Assembly (NCBI RefSeq): GCF_019710585.1
Contig: NZ_JAIFZQ010000020.1
Span: forward strand, 714,265-778,264
Length of the DNA: 64,000 bases
Source: Arthrobacter sp. MAHUQ-56
Lineage (GTDB): Bacteria > Actinomycetota > Actinomycetes > Actinomycetales > Micrococcaceae
Direction: 5' to 3'
Made by a program: the position numbers and the translations under genes. Below are positions 17,953 through 26,540 of this stretch, piece after piece. A model generated the notes under the pieces. It was not told where the DNA came from, did not search any database, and was given only the letters and a program-made list of their open reading frames with translations. Each line of letters opens with the position of its first letter. Positions within the stretch are counted from its first letter, which is position 1.

Positions 17953-19239
17953 ATGACTGAGACCAACAATGCTGCGACCCTGCTCCACGCAGGTGGCGAG
18001 CTTAAGCTCCCGCGCATCCAGGTTGTTGAAGGGAACGAAGGTTACGACGTCTCCAAGCTGCTGAAGCAGACCGGTGCCGTGACGTTTGACCCCGGCTTCA
18101 TGAACACCGCAGCAACCACGTCGGCAATCACCTACATCGACGGCGATGCGGGCATCCTGCGCTACCGCGGGTACCCCATCGAGCAGCTGGCGCAGCACTC
18201 CAGCTTCCTTGAGGTTTCCTACCTGCTGATCTACGGCAACCTGCCCACGCCCACAGAACTGGACGAGTTCGACCAGAAGATCCGGCGCCACACCCTGCTG
18301 CACGAGGAGCTCAAGGGCTTCTTCGGAGGCTTCCCCCGCGACGCGCACCCCATGCCGGTGCTGTCCTCGGCCGTGTCCGCACTGTCCACGTTCTACCAGG
18401 ACTCGCTGGACCCGTTCAACGCCGAGCAGGTGGAGGTCTCCACCATCCGCCTGATGGCCAAGCTGCCGGTCATCGCCGCCTACGCGCACAAGAAGTCCAT
18501 CGGCCAGCCCATGCTGTACCCGGACAACTCCATGAACCTGGTGGAGAACTTCCTGCGCCTCAGCTTCGGCCTCCCCGCCGAGCAGTACGAGCTGGACCCC
18601 GTCATCGTCAAGGCGCTGGACCTGCTGCTGATCCTGCATGCGGACCACGAGCAGAACTGCTCCACCTCCACCGTGCGCCTGGTGGGCTCGTCCAACGCCA
18701 ACCTCTTCGCCTCCGTCTCCGCCGGCATCAACGCCCTCTTCGGCCCCGCCCACGGCGGCGCCAACGAGGCCGTGCTCAAGATGCTCCGCCAGATCCAGGC
18801 CGAGGGCCTCAAGCCCGAGGACTACATGGAGAAGGTCAAGAACAAGGAGGACGGCGTCCGCCTCATGGGCTTCGGGCACCGGGTCTACAAGAACTACGAC
18901 CCGCGCGCCAAGATCGTCAAGGCCACCGCCCACGAGATCCTCGAGAAGCTCGGCGGCAACGACGAACTGCTGGACATCGCCATGCGCCTGGAAGAGAAGG
19001 CGCTGAGCGACGACTACTTCATCCAGCGCAAGCTCTACCCGAACGTGGACTTCTACACCGGCCTGATCTACAAGGCCATGGGTTTCCCCGAGAAGATGTT
19101 CACCGTGCTGTTCGCCATCGGCCGCCTGCCCGGCTGGATCGCCCAGTGGCGCGAAATGATCAGCGACCCCAACACCAAGATCGGCCGCCCGCGCCAGCTG
19201 TACATCGGCGAGCCGGAGCGCGACTACCCGGCCCGCTGA
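17953..19239 (+). CDS. gltA: Citrate synthase (type II)
   Basis: Citrate synthase condenses oxaloacetate and acetyl-CoA at the entry of the TCA cycle. The 428-residue length and the FGHRVYKNYDPRA block mark the GltA type. The catalytic residues are H267 (GPAHGGANE), H309 (GFGHRVYKNYDPR) and D366 (NVDFYTG). The ILHADHEQN block is at 227-235. I chose the ATG at 17953, preceded by GAAGGGG at the right distance; an in-frame codon further upstream would add a non-family N-terminus. The second half (about 18500-19200) is almost uniformly C- or G-ending in codon third positions, fitting high expression. Confidence 0.96.
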   Translation: MTETNNAATLLHAGGELKLPRIQVVEGNEGYDVSKLLKQTGAVTFDPGFMNTAATTSAITYIDGDAGILRYRGYPIEQLAQHSSFLEVSYLLIYGNLPTPTELDEFDQKIRRHTLLHEELKGFFGGFPRDAHPMPVLSSAVSALSTFYQDSLDPFNAEQVEVSTIRLMAKLPVIAAYAHKKSIGQPMLYPDNSMNLVENFLRLSFGLPAEQYELDPVIVKALDLLLILHADHEQNCSTSTVRLVGSSNANLFASVSAGINALFGPAHGGANEAVLKMLRQIQAEGLKPEDYMEKVKNKEDGVRLMGFGHRVYKNYDPRAKIVKATAHEILEKLGGNDELLDIAMRLEEKALSDDYFIQRKLYPNVDFYTGLIYKAMGFPEKMFTVLFAIGRLPGWIAQWREMISDPNTKIGRPRQLYIGEPERDYPAR

Positions 19240-19268
19240 CCCCTGCAGCCACAACAGGCTTAACGACG

Positions 19269-19301
19269 ACGGCCGCCCACCTTTCGAAGGTGGGCGGCCG
19301 T
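19269..19301. terminator. Bidirectional terminator between gltA and galE
   Basis: A perfect 15-bp stem (19269-19283 with 19287-19301) with a 3-nt loop sits midway between the two convergent stops. Confidence 0.75.
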
Positions 19302-19331
19302 TCGGCGTTCGGTCCAGGTGGTTGAGCAGGC

Positions 19332-20345
19332 TCAGGAGGCGTAGCCGTTCGGGTTGTTCTTTTGCCAGCGCCAGTGGTCCTCGCACATCTGGTCCACGGT
19401 TTTGGTGGTGGACCAGCCGAGGTCGGCGAGGGCTGAGGCGGCGTCCGCCCAGAAGGCGGGAAGGTCCCCGGCCCGGCGGTTGGTGATCTCGTAGGGGATG
19501 GGTTTGCCGACGGCTTTTTCAAAGGAGTGCAGGACTTCCAGGACGGAGGAGCCCTTGCCGGAGCCGAGGTTCCAGCGGAACACGCCGGTGCGGGCGGTGA
19601 TGTGGTTCAGTGCGGCCACGTGGCCTTCGGCGAGGTCCACGACGTGGATGTAGTCGCGCAGGCAGGTGCCATCGGGGGTGTCGTAGTCGCCGCCGAAGAC
19701 CATGAGTTTGTCGCGGCGGCCCACGGCCACCTGGGCGATGAAGGGGACGAGGTTGTTGGGGATGCCCTGGGGGTCTTCGCCGATGCGGCCGGAGGGGTGG
19801 GCGCCGACGGGGTTGAAGTAGCGCAGCAGGGCTATGTGCCAGCGCGGGTCCGCGGCGCCGAGGTCGGTGAGGATGTCCTCGATCTGTTCCTTGGTGCGCC
19901 CGTAGGGGTTGTTGGCGCCGATCTCCATTTTTTCGACGTAGGGGATGGGGTTGTGTTCGCCGTAGACGGTGGCTGAGGAGCTGAAGACGATGGAGCGGAC
20001 GTCGTGCCGGTCCATGGTGCGGATCAGGTTCAGGGTGCCGACGAGGTTGTTGTAGTAGTACTTCAGCGGCTCCCGGACGGATTCGCCGACGGCCTTGAGG
20101 CCTGCGAAGTGGATGACGGCGTCGATGCCGCTGCCGGCGAAGACGTTTTCCACTGCGGCCTCGTCCACCAGGTCCACGTTGTGGAATTCGGCGGCCTTGC
20201 CGCTTAGTTCGGCCACCCGGCGCAGTGATTCCTCGCTTGAGTTGACCAGGTTGTCGATGACAACCACATCGTGGCCGGCTTCCTGAAGGGACAAGACAGT
20301 GTGGGAACCGATGTAGCCGGTACCCCCGGTAACCAAGATTTTCAT
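19332..20345 (-). CDS. galE: UDP-glucose 4-epimerase
   Basis: GalE interconverts UDP-glucose and UDP-galactose using bound NAD, supplying galactose for Leloir metabolism and envelope sugars. It is an extended SDR of 337 residues. The NAD motif GGTGYIGSH is at 7-15, and the catalytic set is S124 (SSSATVYG), Y148 and K152 (NPYGRTK). The ending HWRWQKNNPNGY is typical. The start is the ATG at 20345 (MKILVTGG), since family members begin here; a longer reading would prepend 23 unrelated residues. A TAGCGT hexamer 7 nt upstream suggests a leaderless message. Confidence 0.96.
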   Translation of the reverse strand: MKILVTGGTGYIGSHTVLSLQEAGHDVVVIDNLVNSSEESLRRVAELSGKAAEFHNVDLVDEAAVENVFAGSGIDAVIHFAGLKAVGESVREPLKYYYNNLVGTLNLIRTMDRHDVRSIVFSSSATVYGEHNPIPYVEKMEIGANNPYGRTKEQIEDILTDLGAADPRWHIALLRYFNPVGAHPSGRIGEDPQGIPNNLVPFIAQVAVGRRDKLMVFGGDYDTPDGTCLRDYIHVVDLAEGHVAALNHITARTGVFRWNLGSGKGSSVLEVLHSFEKAVGKPIPYEITNRRAGDLPAFWADAASALADLGWSTTKTVDQMCEDHWRWQKNNPNGYAS

Positions 20346-20352
20346 GCCCCCA

Positions 20353-20358
20353 ACGCTA
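20353..20358 (-). promoter_or_regulatory. Candidate -10 for leaderless galE
   Basis: TAGCGT on the minus strand ends 7 nt before the ATG at 20345. Confidence 0.35.
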
Positions 20359-20423
20359 TCCCACGGCGCCTCTTTGCCGCCCCCGAGTCCCGGACGCCAA
20401 GCGCTATGTGACACGGCAATAAA

Positions 20424-20437
20424 AGCACAAGTGTGCT
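20424..20437. promoter_or_regulatory. Candidate operator of the TetR-type regulator
   Basis: AGCACA-AG-TGTGCT is a perfect 6-bp dyad with a 2-nt centre, 7 nt before the regulator's ATG and inside the galE/regulator divergent region. It could mediate autoregulation. Confidence 0.4.
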
Positions 20438-20444
20438 ATTAAGG

Positions 20445-21056
20445 ATGGTGCCCAAAATAGTTGATGCAGACGTCCGGCGGCAGGACGTGGTCGATGCTGT
20501 GCTCCGCATCATCGCAGTTGACGGACTGGAACGGGCCTCGCTGCGGGAAGTGGCCGACGAGGCGGGCCTGGCCGTGGGATCGGTCCGGCACTATTTCGCC
20601 GGCAGCGAGGAACTGCTTGCCTTCTCCTTCGCCACCGTGGTGGACCGCATCCTGGCCCGGCTGGGAAGGCTGTTGCCGGCGGTGCACGGCGCGGCACGGG
20701 GGAGTGCCGGCCAGCGGGAGGCTGTTTTAACCCTCTTGGGCGGCATGCTGCCCCTGGACGAGGACAGCGCGGTGGAGGTCTGCGCCTGGCTGGCGTTCAA
20801 GAATGCCGCACGGATCAAGGCTTTTCTTTCCGCCGAGGCCGACCGCAGCCACCGGGAAGTGGCGGCCATCGTCGGCACCGTCATCGCTGCCCTGCTGCCT
20901 GAGGACGAACCGCAGGAGAGCCTGGTGCTTGAAGCCGAGCGGCTCCTGGCCACCCTTGACGGGCTGTGCCTGCACGCTTTGCTGCAGCCGGGCTGGATGA
21001 CCGCACAGATGTGCCGCGACGTCCTGGAGCGGCACCTGGACGGCGTGGCACGGTAG
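20445..21056 (+). CDS. TetR-family transcriptional regulator
   Basis: A 203-residue DNA-binding protein. The N-terminal helix-turn-helix reads VDAVLRIIAVDGLERASLREVADEAGLAVGSVRHYFAGSEELL in segments, the standard TetR pattern and closest in style to the BetI/TetR_C_6 group with a PKIVD-type start. The C-terminal ligand domain (about 75-200) shows CAWLAF and LDGLCLHALL, also seen in that group. The ligand and targets are unknown. The ATG at 20445 was taken; GTG at 20448 or 20433 are alternatives. A short dyad directly upstream may be its own operator. It is divergent from galE. Confidence 0.85.
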   Translation: MVPKIVDADVRRQDVVDAVLRIIAVDGLERASLREVADEAGLAVGSVRHYFAGSEELLAFSFATVVDRILARLGRLLPAVHGAARGSAGQREAVLTLLGGMLPLDEDSAVEVCAWLAFKNAARIKAFLSAEADRSHREVAAIVGTVIAALLPEDEPQESLVLEAERLLATLDGLCLHALLQPGWMTAQMCRDVLERHLDGVAR

Positions 21057-21179
21057 GTTGCTCCCGTTGGCCGGGCTGTCCTGCACTACCGCGAATTGCC
21101 TGCGGGAATAGACTGATAACCGGGTAGGCCGGACCGGACCACAATGCCCGGTATGACTAAGGCCAGGGAAGGACTTCGG

Positions 21180-21791
21180 ATGCAGCATGCAAGCGGTTCA
21201 GGGTGGCACATCACCACGGACACGTCCGGGCCGATGATGATTGCCCTGTACGTCCGGGACGCGGCCGGCCTGAATGGAGTGGGGCGGCCCATGCTGTCCC
21301 ATGCCGCACCCAAAGTCCGCTCCGCAGACCACTCCCACCTGACGGCAGACGTTGGCGGGCTGAGCGCCCTGAAGACCGAATGGGAGGCCTGGTGGGAGCA
21401 GCTTCTCAAGGCCCACCCGCAGACGTCCCCGGAGCTGTCCCCGCCCGGGTTCGAAGCCTTCGGCAATTCCCCGGCCCTTCAGCGGGTCCTGCAGGCACAT
21501 TTCGGTTCGGCCCTCACCTGGGCCCGTGAACGCCGGAGCGAGTACGCCGAACTGGAAGCCGAACGTGTGGCCACCGGAACGGACCAGCAGCTGAAGGACA
21601 TGGTGGACGACCGGCTGCTGGAAGTGGGCCGGGATGCCCGGGACTTCACGCTGACCATCATCGAACTTCCCCTGGACGAGCAACGCGCCTGGTACCTGGA
21701 ACCTGACAAGATCATCATGAGCCAGCAACTCATGGGCCAGCCCGACCTATTCCGCAGCTACGTCCAGCCGGTGCTGGAAATCCTCGTCTAG
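21180..21791 (+). CDS. Conserved hypothetical protein
   Basis: A 203-residue soluble protein with no signal peptide or membrane segment and no motif I can assign. It is rich in Glu, Leu and Trp and looks mainly helical from about residue 60 on, for example LSALKTEWEAWWEQLLKAHP and WARERRSEYAELEAERVATG (in segments). I chose the ATG at 21180 because AGGGAAGGA lies 6-7 nt upstream; ATGs at 21144 and 21153 would give a longer protein without such a site. It stands between the TetR-type regulator and a convergent gene, with a strong terminator at its end. Confidence 0.6.
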   Translation: MQHASGSGWHITTDTSGPMMIALYVRDAAGLNGVGRPMLSHAAPKVRSADHSHLTADVGGLSALKTEWEAWWEQLLKAHPQTSPELSPPGFEAFGNSPALQRVLQAHFGSALTWARERRSEYAELEAERVATGTDQQLKDMVDDRLLEVGRDARDFTLTIIELPLDEQRAWYLEPDKIIMSQQLMGQPDLFRSYVQPVLEILV

Positions 21792-21800
21792 CCCCACGTA

Positions 21801-21844
21801 AGGCAGGACGACGGCGGCCCTCAGCTGCCGCCGTCGTCCTGCCT
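21801..21844. terminator. Bidirectional hairpin overlapping a gene end
   Basis: An 18-bp perfect stem (21801-21818 with 21827-21844) has its right arm inside the last codons of the minus-strand lysozyme-like gene. It serves both convergent genes. Confidence 0.65.
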
Positions 21845-22678
21845 GACGGTGATGCGCACCTGGCCGTCCGGTGCCCCCGACTCCCGCCATCCGTCCCCGC
21901 TGCTGCGCTGCCAGGTCCGGCCTGCCACGTCCACCTGGGTGACGGCGAGTTCCTTGGCGTTGGCTACCGCCCATTGCGCGATGGACCAGGCCTCGGTTCC
22001 GCCGGCGTCCACCACCAGGCCGCCTCCCGCTGCTTCGGCGTCCACGCCTCCGTACGCGAGGTCCAGTTCGGAGGCCACTGTGGCGGTGTTCCCGGCCGCC
22101 GTGGCAGAGCGGAGGGTGCACTGCACCGCCTCCGGCGTCTGCCCTGTCAGGCCGGAGGCGAACGCGCGGCCCAGGTCTTCGTGCTGGGCGTAGGCCTGGG
22201 GGTGGGCGGAGCGCTGGACCTGCTGCGCCGCGTCCGTAATGTCGAGCGTTTCGTAGCCTGGGATCTTGACCAGGGCGTCGTAGAAGGCGTTCACGGCGTA
22301 GTACGGGTCCATGATCTGGGCCTCTGTTCCCCAGCCCTGGGAGGGCCGTTGCTGGAACAGGCCGCGGGAATCGGGTCCTGCCTGGTCGCCGTGTCCGATG
22401 TTGCGGAGCTTGGATTCCTGCATGGCCGTGGCCAGCGCGATGCTCGCCGCCCGGGGCGGCAGTCCCCGCCGCACCGCCACGGCAGTGATAAGGGCGGCAT
22501 ACACCGCCTGGTCCGGCGCCAGTTCTGCCGTCCGGTTGCCCGCGGTCGCGGTGCAGCGTTCCGAAACCAGGGTCTCGGAACGCTGCACGAAGTACACCGC
22601 AGTGTAGATGCCGCCGGCCACGAGTGCGAGGGCCAGCACCAGCACCACCAGGCGGCGCAGGCTGCGTCTGCGTGCCAC
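21821..22678 (-). CDS. Membrane-anchored lysozyme-like (transglycosylase-fold) protein
   Basis: A 285-residue protein with a basic N-terminus and one membrane segment (residues about 9-30), so probably exported and anchored. The segment about 75-150 has the lysozyme-like pattern MQESKLRNIGHGDQAGPDSRGLFQQRPSQGWG (in segments) followed by PYYAVNAFYDAL, with E88 of QESKLRN as the candidate acid. Proteins of this type in Arthrobacter are often labelled heavy metal transporter without good reason. The C-terminal part (about 205-285) is unassigned. The GTG start lies 8 nt after the dapD stop, so it is probably co-transcribed with dapD. Confidence 0.7.
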   Translation of the reverse strand: MARRRSLRRLVVLVLALALVAGGIYTAVYFVQRSETLVSERCTATAGNRTAELAPDQAVYAALITAVAVRRGLPPRAASIALATAMQESKLRNIGHGDQAGPDSRGLFQQRPSQGWGTEAQIMDPYYAVNAFYDALVKIPGYETLDITDAAQQVQRSAHPQAYAQHEDLGRAFASGLTGQTPEAVQCTLRSATAAGNTATVASELDLAYGGVDAEAAGGGLVVDAGGTEAWSIAQWAVANAKELAVTQVDVAGRTWQRSSGDGWRESGAPDGQVRITVRQDDGGS

Positions 22679-22686
22679 TGGTGGAT

Positions 22687-23715
22687 TCAGTTGGCGTGCA
22701 GGGCGTCGTTCAGTTCGACCGTCTGGCCCTTGCGGGGGAGGACCTCCACGGCGCCGGTGGTGGAGTTGCGGCGGAAGAGGAGGTTGGGCACGCCGGAAAG
22801 CTCCGCGGCCTTGACGATCTTCGTGGTGTCTTCGCCCACCTCGTCCTTGGGACCCGGTACCCGCACGCGCGTGCCGGCCGTGACATAGAGGCCTGCTTCC
22901 ACCACGGAGTCATCGCCGATGCTGATGCCGACGCCGGAGTTTGCGCCCAGCAGGACGCGTTCGCCGATGGTGATCTTCTCCTTGCCGCCGCCGGAAAGGG
23001 TGCCCATGATTGAGGCGCCGCCGCCGACGTCGCTGCCGTTGCCGGTGACGACGCCGGCCGATATGCGGCCTTCAACCATGGAGGTGCCAAGGGTGCCCGC
23101 GTTGAAGTTCACGAAGCCCTCGTGCATCACCGTGGTGCCTTCCGCCAGGTGCGCGCCCAGGCGGACCCGGTCAGCGTCGGCGATCCGTACCCCGCTGGGT
23201 ACGACGTAGTCCACCATGCGCGGGAACTTGTCCACGCCGTACACGGTGACGGCACCCCGGCGGCGCAGCCTGGCGCGGGTCAGTTCGAAGCCTTCGACGG
23301 CGGCCGGGCCGAAGTTGGTCCAGACGACGTTGGGCAGCTTGCCGAAGATGCCGTCAAGGTTGATCGTGTTGGGCCGGACCAGCCGGTGGGAGAGCAGGTG
23401 GAGGCGCAGGTAGGCGTCTGCCGTGTCGGCAGGGGCTTCGTCCAGGTTGATCTGGACGAACACCACTTTCTGCTCCGTACCGCGGTCCTCATCGGCGCCG
23501 TTCTCGGCAATCTGCACCAGGGCTTCATCGGCGTTTTCCACCGAGCGGAGGTTCCCGGCCGCTACACCGAGTGCGGGGGCGGGGAACCAGACATCCAGGA
23601 CGGTGGCATCGCTGCCGGCTGTGGAGATGGTGGCCACGCCAAAGCCATACGCGGAGCGTTCGCCGGCGGCGGTGTTCAAGGTTTCGGGCACGGCAGAAGA
23701 AGCGGTCTCAGTCAT
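22687..23715 (-). CDS. dapD: Tetrahydrodipicolinate N-succinyltransferase
   Basis: DapD transfers succinyl from succinyl-CoA to tetrahydrodipicolinate, the first committed step of the succinylase branch to meso-DAP and lysine. The protein is 342 residues, the longer actinobacterial form. Its left-handed beta-helix shows as hexapeptide repeats between about 180 and 290, including [55 protein letters not shown] in segments. The ATG at 23715 is the family start and sits 7 nt after a TAGACT hexamer. It is divergent from dapE, which acts two steps later. Confidence 0.95.
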   Translation of the reverse strand: MTETASSAVPETLNTAAGERSAYGFGVATISTAGSDATVLDVWFPAPALGVAAGNLRSVENADEALVQIAENGADEDRGTEQKVVFVQINLDEAPADTADAYLRLHLLSHRLVRPNTINLDGIFGKLPNVVWTNFGPAAVEGFELTRARLRRRGAVTVYGVDKFPRMVDYVVPSGVRIADADRVRLGAHLAEGTTVMHEGFVNFNAGTLGTSMVEGRISAGVVTGNGSDVGGGASIMGTLSGGGKEKITIGERVLLGANSGVGISIGDDSVVEAGLYVTAGTRVRVPGPKDEVGEDTTKIVKAAELSGVPNLLFRRNSTTGAVEVLPRKGQTVELNDALHAN

Positions 23716-23722
23716 GTGCCCC

Positions 23723-23728
23723 AGTCTA
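23723..23728 (-). promoter_or_regulatory. Candidate -10 for leaderless dapD
   Basis: TAGACT on the minus strand ends 7 nt before the dapD ATG. The same hexamer serves dapE on the other strand. Confidence 0.45.
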
Positions 23729-23754
23729 TCGAGGGCCGGGTGGCCGGTTCGAAC

Positions 23755-23760
23755 TAGACT
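23755..23760 (+). promoter_or_regulatory. Candidate -10 for leaderless dapE
   Basis: TAGACT ends 6 nt before the dapE GTG at 23767; no Shine-Dalgarno sequence is present. Confidence 0.45.
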
Positions 23761-23766
23761 TGCTTC

Positions 23767-24903
23767 GTGACTGCAGAAACCGCGCCCCAATCGTCCGTGC
23801 ACACCCTTGACCTTCGCCAGGACGTGGCGTTGCTGACCGCAGCCATCATGGATATCGAAAGCGTCTCCGGCAATGAGCGCGCCCTGGCCGACGCCGTGGA
23901 GCAGGCCCTGCTGGCCATCCCGGAGCTGAGCGTGGTGCGGGACGGCGATGCCATCATTGCCCGCACCGAACTTGGCCGCAGCGAACGGGTCATCCTCGCC
24001 GGCCACCTGGACACGGTGCCGCTCCCCCTGGCCGAAGGCTCCAAAGGCACCGTCCCCTCCAGCTGGGAGTCCGGCGTGCCGGGGGAGGGAGTCCTCTACG
24101 GCCGCGGTGCCACCGATATGAAGGGCGGCGTCGCGGTCCAGCTTGCGCTGGCCGCGGGCCTGTTCGACGGCGGCGCGCAGCCAAGGCGCGACGTCACCTT
24201 CGTCTTCTACGACCATGAGGAAGTGGAAGCGGTGAAGAGCGGCCTCGGGCGCCTGGTCCGCAACCACGGCGACCTGCTGCAGGGGGACTTCGCCATCCTG
24301 CTCGAACCGACGGACGGGACGGTGGAGGGCGGCTGTAACGGCACCAGCCGGTTCGAGGCGAGCACTGCCGGGGAGGCTGCCCACTCCGCGCGGGCCTGGA
24401 TGGGCAGCAACGCCATCCATGCCGCCGCACCCATCCTGGCCCGCCTGGCCGCCTACGAACCGCGCACGGTCAACGTCGATGGCCTGGATTACCGGGAAAG
24501 CCTCAACGCCGTGAAGATCAATGGCGGCACGGCCGGCAATGTCATCCCGGACCGGTGCGTGGTGGAGATCAACTACCGGTTCGCCCCGGACAAGACCCCG
24601 GACCAGGCTGAAGCCCACGTGCGCGAACTGCTGGAGGGCTTTGACGTGGTGCGCACCGATGCAGCGGCCGGCGCCCGGCCCGGGCTGCAGCACCCGGCTG
24701 CTGCCTCCTTCGTTGCCGCCGTGGGGGCCGAGCCCAAGCCCAAATACGGCTGGACCGACGTCGCCCGTTTCAGCGAGCTGGGCATCCCGGCGGTGAACTT
24801 CGGCCCCGGCGATGCGCTGCTGGCGCACAAGGACAACGAGCACGTCCACGCCGACGCCATCCGCAACTGCCTGCGCGCCTTGCAGGAGTGGCTGGCAGGC
24901 TGA
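23767..24903 (+). CDS. dapE: Succinyl-diaminopimelate desuccinylase
   Basis: DapE hydrolyses N-succinyl-LL-DAP to LL-DAP and succinate. It is a di-zinc M20-type amidohydrolase of 378 residues. Metal and catalytic residues are H80 and D82 (GHLDTVPLP), the bridging D117 (GATDMKGG), the base E151 with E152 (DHEEVEA), and a late histidine in the NEHVHADAI segment. The dimerisation domain occupies about 180-290. The start is GTG with a -10-like hexamer 6 nt upstream. It is divergent from dapD, so dapC, dapD and dapE of the succinylase route all occur in this window. Confidence 0.95.
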   Translation: MTAETAPQSSVHTLDLRQDVALLTAAIMDIESVSGNERALADAVEQALLAIPELSVVRDGDAIIARTELGRSERVILAGHLDTVPLPLAEGSKGTVPSSWESGVPGEGVLYGRGATDMKGGVAVQLALAAGLFDGGAQPRRDVTFVFYDHEEVEAVKSGLGRLVRNHGDLLQGDFAILLEPTDGTVEGGCNGTSRFEASTAGEAAHSARAWMGSNAIHAAAPILARLAAYEPRTVNVDGLDYRESLNAVKINGGTAGNVIPDRCVVEINYRFAPDKTPDQAEAHVRELLEGFDVVRTDAAAGARPGLQHPAAASFVAAVGAEPKPKYGWTDVARFSELGIPAVNFGPGDALLAHKDNEHVHADAIRNCLRALQEWLAG

Positions 24904-24911
24904 CGCAAGCG

Positions 24912-24951
24912 AAAAAGGTCCGGAATTCCCGCGGGAATTCCGGACCTTTTT
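24912..24951. terminator. Perfect 40-bp palindromic terminator
   Basis: A fully symmetric 40-nt palindrome (AAAAAGG arm, CCTTTTT arm) centred between 24931 and 24932 gives A-tract/stem/T-tract in both directions. It separates convergent dapE and gluD. Confidence 0.9.
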
Positions 24952-24969
24952 TGTCGACGGACGCCAATA

Positions 24970-25809
24970 CTACGGAGCCGCGGCCTCCAGGACATCCGGT
25001 TCGGCCTTGGCCGTACCGCCGGCTGCCTTCTTGGAGCCGCGCCGCTCGATCCACACAGCGAGCCGCGAGACCGAGATGTTGATGGCGATGTAGATCGCCG
25101 CGGCCACGAAGAAGATCGGGAAGAGGTACTGGGTGCCCAGGAAGTCCGCCATGACCTGGACTGCGCGCAGGAGTTCGCCGTAGGCCACGATGTAGCCCAG
25201 CGAGGTGTCCTTCAGGAGGACCACCATCTGCGCCACCAGCGAGGGCATCATGCGCCGGATCGCCTGGGGCAACTCGATCAGCATGCGTGACTTGTAGCTG
25301 GTCAGCCCGATGGCCAGGCCTGCCTCGCGCTGCCCCCGGGGGAGGGACTGGATACCGGCGCGGATGATCTCGGCGAACACTGCCGCGTTGTAGAGCACCA
25401 GGCCTGCCACGACGGCGATGAACGCGGAGGTGCCGAAGCCCAGCAGGATGAAGAGCATCATCAGGACCACCGGCATGCCGCGGAGGAACTCGAGGATGAC
25501 CCTCATGGGGACACGGATCGCGGCGGCGTCCGAAATGCGCAGCAGGCACAGCAGCAGGCCCAGCGGGAACGCGATGACCGCCGCGAGTGCTGCCGCCGAG
25601 AGGGTGGAGCCAAGGCCGTTGCCGAGCAGCCGCCACACGTCGGCGCGGGTGAAGATCTGCCACCGGCGTGCTTCGAAGATGCCCTGCTGCGCGAGGGTCA
25701 TGACGATCCAGGCCAGGAGGCCGAGGATCAGGAGGGCGCCGACGATGGAGGCGATCAGGGAGACCCGGCGTGCTTTCGGACCGGGGACGTCGTAAAGGAC
25801 GGAGCTCAT
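24970..25809 (-). CDS. gluD: Glutamate-type ABC transporter permease
   Basis: A polar amino-acid permease of the HisM/GluD type, 279 residues. The first membrane helix is at about 18-40, followed by the conserved LLGNGLGSTLSAA loop and the permease core. The EAA loop that contacts the ATPase is visible as EAGLAIGLTSYKSRMLIELPQAIRRMMPSLV (in segments). The C-terminal tail is basic and Ala-rich. The order with the three upstream genes is gluA-gluB-gluC-gluD, as in Corynebacterium. The start overlaps the end of gluC by 4 nt. Substrate is inferred from the set, so glutamate or another polar amino acid. Confidence 0.9.
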   Translation of the reverse strand: MSSVLYDVPGPKARRVSLIASIVGALLILGLLAWIVMTLAQQGIFEARRWQIFTRADVWRLLGNGLGSTLSAAALAAVIAFPLGLLLCLLRISDAAAIRVPMRVILEFLRGMPVVLMMLFILLGFGTSAFIAVVAGLVLYNAAVFAEIIRAGIQSLPRGQREAGLAIGLTSYKSRMLIELPQAIRRMMPSLVAQMVVLLKDTSLGYIVAYGELLRAVQVMADFLGTQYLFPIFFVAAAIYIAINISVSRLAVWIERRGSKKAAGGTAKAEPDVLEAAAP

Positions 25810-26456
25810 CGGGCAATCGCCACCTTTCGTTCCACCGTGTTGGCAAGGATTCCGAGCGGAACGGTGAGGAGCAGATAGAAGAACGCGGTGCCCAGCAGGA
25901 CGGCGATGACGGCATCACCGTTGGCGTTGGCCATCTGGCGGCCATAGCCGAACAATTCCAGGACGAAGAATGCGCCGGCCACCGAGGAGTTCTTGACCAG
26001 GGCGATCAGGATGTTGATCAGCGGCGGAATAACGGTCCGCAGCGCCTGCGGGAGGATGATGAGCGAGAGCACCTGGCCGAATTTCATGCCGATGCTGCGC
26101 GCGGCCTCGGCCTGGCCGACGGGGACGCTGTTCACACCCGAGCGGACAGCTTCGGCGATGAACGCTGCGGTGTAGGTGCTCAGGGCGATGATCGCGGCGA
26201 TCTCGAACTGCTCGAATTTGACCCCGATGCGGGGGAGTACGACGGCTGCGAAGAAGAATGCGATGGTCAGCGGGGTGTTGCGGAGGACTTCCACGTAGAC
26301 GGTGCTGAAACCGCGGAGCGCCGCAACCGGGGAAACGCGCGCCGCGGCAAGCAGGGTGCCGAGGATCAACGCGAAAATACCGGAGACGGCGGACAGAAAG
26401 AGTGTGCGGAGAAAACCGTTCCAATACAGGGGGAGGTTTTCAATGATGACGTCCAT
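25806..26456 (-). CDS. gluC: Glutamate-type ABC transporter permease
   Basis: The smaller permease (216 residues) of the same importer. It begins MDVIIENLPLYWNGFLRTLFLSAVSG, the usual amino-acid permease opening. The region FIAEAVRSGVNSVPVGQAEAARSIGMKFGQVLSLIILPQALR (in segments) is the HisQ/GluC pattern with the EAA loop. It overlaps gluD by 4 nt, so translation is coupled. A stable hairpin lies between it and the upstream binding-protein gene. Confidence 0.92.
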   Translation of the reverse strand: MDVIIENLPLYWNGFLRTLFLSAVSGIFALILGTLLAAARVSPVAALRGFSTVYVEVLRNTPLTIAFFFAAVVLPRIGVKFEQFEIAAIIALSTYTAAFIAEAVRSGVNSVPVGQAEAARSIGMKFGQVLSLIILPQALRTVIPPLINILIALVKNSSVAGAFFVLELFGYGRQMANANGDAVIAVLLGTAFFYLLLTVPLGILANTVERKVAIAR

Positions 26457-26495
26457 AAGATCCTTCGACTGTATGCGTGGACGGATGAAGGCGGT

Positions 26496-26526
26496 GCTGC
26501 CGGGGCCGTTGTGCAGCCCCGGCAGC
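26496..26526 (-). terminator. Hairpin between gluB and gluC
   Basis: A perfect 11-bp stem (26496-26506 with 26516-26526) with a 9-nt loop in the operon gap. It probably lowers permease expression relative to the binding protein. Confidence 0.5.
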
Positions 26527-26540
26527 GTTGCGGACGCTAC

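Noticed and set aside
21821..22678. Heavy-metal transporter label for the lysozyme-like protein
   Set aside because: One membrane segment, no metal-binding motif and a lysozyme-like core argue against transport.
24912..24951. 40-bp perfect palindrome considered as a transposon end or origin
   Set aside because: A-tract and T-tract on both sides, location between convergent stops and a single copy make it a terminator.
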